Source: Rhodococcus spelaei
GTDB lineage: Bacteria; Actinomycetota; Actinomycetes; Mycobacteriales; Mycobacteriaceae
Reading direction: 5' to 3'
Assembly (NCBI RefSeq): GCF_006704125.1
Contig: NZ_VIGH01000005.1
Location: forward strand, 124,001-188,000
Length of the DNA stretch: 64,000 nucleotides
The position numbers were made by a program, and so were the translations under genes. How positions within the stretch are numbered: the stretch's first letter is position 1; every line of letters starts with the position of its first letter. This document shows, piece by piece, positions 62,852 to 64,000 of this stretch. Under the pieces are notes generated by a model, which was not told where the DNA came from, searched no databases, and saw only the letters and a program-made list of their open reading frames with translations.

Positions 62852-63314
62852 GCGGGGCGGCGTGGGACCGCGCAGCACCACCGCGCTCGCGACCGGGGCC
62901 TGGGAGTCTCTCTTTCGTGCTCAGGTCACGCTGATGCGCAGGTTCGACGCCGAGGACGCCTGGGATCCGCTGGGCCGCCGCGAGTACGACGTGCTGTTCA
63001 CTCTCAGTCGTTGCCCCGACGGACGCCTGCGGCTCCGCGACCTGAACCGCGAGATCCTGCTGGCCCAGCCGTCGCTGAGTCGGATGGTCGAGCGGCTGGA
63101 GACCGCCGGTCTGGTGCGTCGCGAGGCCGACCCGCAGGACCGGCGGGGCACGGTTGTCGCTCTGACCGAGGCGGGCGGGCAGATTCAGCGCGGGATCGGG
63201 CGCCGGCACGCCGCGCAGATCCGCCGACTGGTCGGGACCGCCCTTGACCGCGAGGAACTCGAGACCCTCGAACGGCTCTGCGACAAGCTGCGGTCGGCGC
63301 AGAAGGAGGACTAG
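62838..63314 (+). CDS. MarR-family transcriptional regulator (second)
   Basis: A 158-residue winged helix-turn-helix protein: FRAQVTLMRRFDAEDAWDPLGRREYDVLFTLSRCPDGRLRLRDLNREILLAQPSLSRMVERLETAGLVRREADPQDRRGTVVALTEAG (in segments), with recognition helix AQPSLSRMVERL and wing DPQDRRGTVV. ATG at 62838, or the GTG at 62829, lies inside the 3' end of the monooxygenase gene, so expression is coupled. Inference: it binds the operator at 61713 and senses the monooxygenase substrate or product. Confidence 0.88.
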   Translation: MPPAERGGVGPRSTTALATGAWESLFRAQVTLMRRFDAEDAWDPLGRREYDVLFTLSRCPDGRLRLRDLNREILLAQPSLSRMVERLETAGLVRREADPQDRRGTVVALTEAGGQIQRGIGRRHAAQIRRLVGTALDREELETLERLCDKLRSAQKED

Positions 63315-63514
63315 GGCCGTGCTGCTGTAACAGTTCGGGCTGGATCGGGATGTCCAAGGTGGAGGATTCTTCGGCGGCAATCGCTCCGGGTGTCGGCTAC
63401 GAATCACTGATGGTGCCACGACTCGTCACGGTCCTTCGGGCGTGGCTCCGCAAAGGTGTCGGACTGCGGCGATACCGTCTAACGACGAAGACCGGACAGG
63501 GAAGAAGGCGCATC

Positions 63515-63841
63515 ATGGCGACCGAACCCGAGTGTGACTGGCACTTCTACGCGGTGGTCGGCACCACCGTCCAGGGCGGGCACACCCTGGCTCGATTCGG
63601 TCCGCAACCCACTGCGATGGACGCGCTGCGCCTCGCGGTCCAATCGGTGAATCACACGGCCTACTCGCTGCTCGAGCAGGGCGTGCGCGGGGACGCCTGC
63701 GCCGAACCCGGACTGCTCGAGCGGCTGCCGATCACCGACTTCACCATCGAGCGCAGGGGCCGCGCCTCGCAGGTGCCCGACGAGAACTGGGGGCTGTCCG
63801 GAGGCAGGCACCATCGGCGCGCGCACCGCCACGCCGCTTGA
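63515..63841 (+). CDS. Hypothetical protein
   Basis: A 108-residue protein: MATEPECDWHFYAVVGTTVQGGHTLARFGPQPTAMDALRLAVQ with a His/Arg-rich end (SGGRHHRRAHRHAA). The ATG follows a GAAGAAGG site; a longer frame starting at 63350 has none. No family recognised. The 200 bases before it hold no clear hairpin or gene. Confidence 0.55.
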   Translation: MATEPECDWHFYAVVGTTVQGGHTLARFGPQPTAMDALRLAVQSVNHTAYSLLEQGVRGDACAEPGLLERLPITDFTIERRGRASQVPDENWGLSGGRHHRRAHRHAA

Positions 63842-63852
63842 GTTGCTGCCAG

Positions 63853-64000
63853 TCATCTGCGCGTCAGATGGAACCAGCGCGGGTTCGAATTGCGCAGTGG
63901 CCGGGGCATCCCCGCAGTATCGGCGGGGTCGTCGGCGTCGAGGGTCCAGTCCGGGAATGTGCGTTCCAGTTCGGCACGCGCCACCCCGCGCGGCAGTGGC
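63853..64000 (-). CDS. Probable class I SAM methyltransferase, C-terminal end
   Basis: A minus-strand frame runs from the window end to a TGA at 63853-63855. The 48 residues include PLPRGVARAELERTFPDWT, LDADDPADTAGMPRPL and RNSNPRWFHLTRR. The pattern of an RAELE helix, WTL strand, D-x-ADT-x-GMP-x-PLR loop and a PRWF-x-L-R-R end fits the tail of small class I SAM-dependent methyltransferases, from memory of the family. The rest of the gene lies outside the window. Confidence 0.6.
   Translation of the reverse strand, partial: PLPRGVARAELERTFPDWTLDADDPADTAGMPRPLRNSNPRWFHLTRR

Overview
This 64 kb window is high-GC DNA of an actinobacterium of the order Mycobacteriales, most like Rhodococcus or a close relative such as Nocardia or Prescottella. 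That call rests on inference from gene content and order: a mycobacterial-type mce operon with an MceG ATPase, HadA/HadB mycolate dehydratases, a menaquinone cluster containing MenJ, an IdeR-type iron box, many GTG/TTG starts with GTGA/ATGA stop-start overlaps, and the trpT-secE-nusG-rplK-rplA, rplJ-rplL and rpoB-rpoC order of this group. No plasmid, phage, insertion sequence or CRISPR array is visible; it reads as core chromosome with some accessory genes.

Region 1 (1-7240) looks accessory. The 3' end of a bifunctional sulfate adenylyltransferase/APS kinase (cysNC, the PAPS-making enzyme) is followed, in apparent operon order, by a SnoaL/NTF2-like protein, a short-chain dehydrogenase, a PAPS-type sulfotransferase and a DUF1214 protein. 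A family-5 solute-binding lipoprotein and an F420-dependent luciferase-like oxidoreductase follow. Donor supply and donor use side by side suggest a dedicated sulfation pathway of unknown substrate.

Region 2 (7295-22740) is a spread-out menaquinone locus: menB, menC, menD, menG, menJ and a long-chain polyprenyl diphosphate synthase. Interleaved are a hotdog thioesterase, a ComB-like phosphosulfolactate phosphatase homologue, an iron-regulated siderophore-interacting protein, a GT4 mannosyltransferase, a large LuxR-type ATPase regulator, and an alpha/beta hydrolase with a DUF35 protein. Region 3 (22844-26208) holds htpX, a secreted CocE-like hydrolase and a YajQ-family protein.

Region 4 (26280-34236) is translation and envelope core: tRNA-Tyr, tRNA-Thr, tRNA-Met, rpmG, hadA, hadB, tRNA-Trp, secE, nusG, rplK, rplA, a DHA2 drug exporter, then rplJ-rplL behind a leader with an attenuator-like hairpin. 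Region 5 (34329-46157) is a complete Mce lipid importer: mceG, two yrbE permeases, mceA-F and two Mce-associated membrane proteins. Region 6 (46158-54617) is rpoB and rpoC with an unusual repeat-containing upstream region.

Region 7 (54941-64000) contains a ferredoxin-fused ferredoxin-NADP reductase (FprB type), an acyl-ACP thioesterase-like protein, a quinone oxidoreductase, a SixA-type phosphatase, a MarR/DHA2-exporter pair with a clear operator, a tiny Phe/Gly-rich peptide gene, a luciferase-like monooxygenase/MarR pair with another operator, a small hypothetical gene and the C-terminal end of a probable methyltransferase. Long perfect hairpins close most transcription units. Short tandem arrays (30 bp x3, 24 bp x4, 18 bp x3-4, 21 bp x2) sit between several genes.
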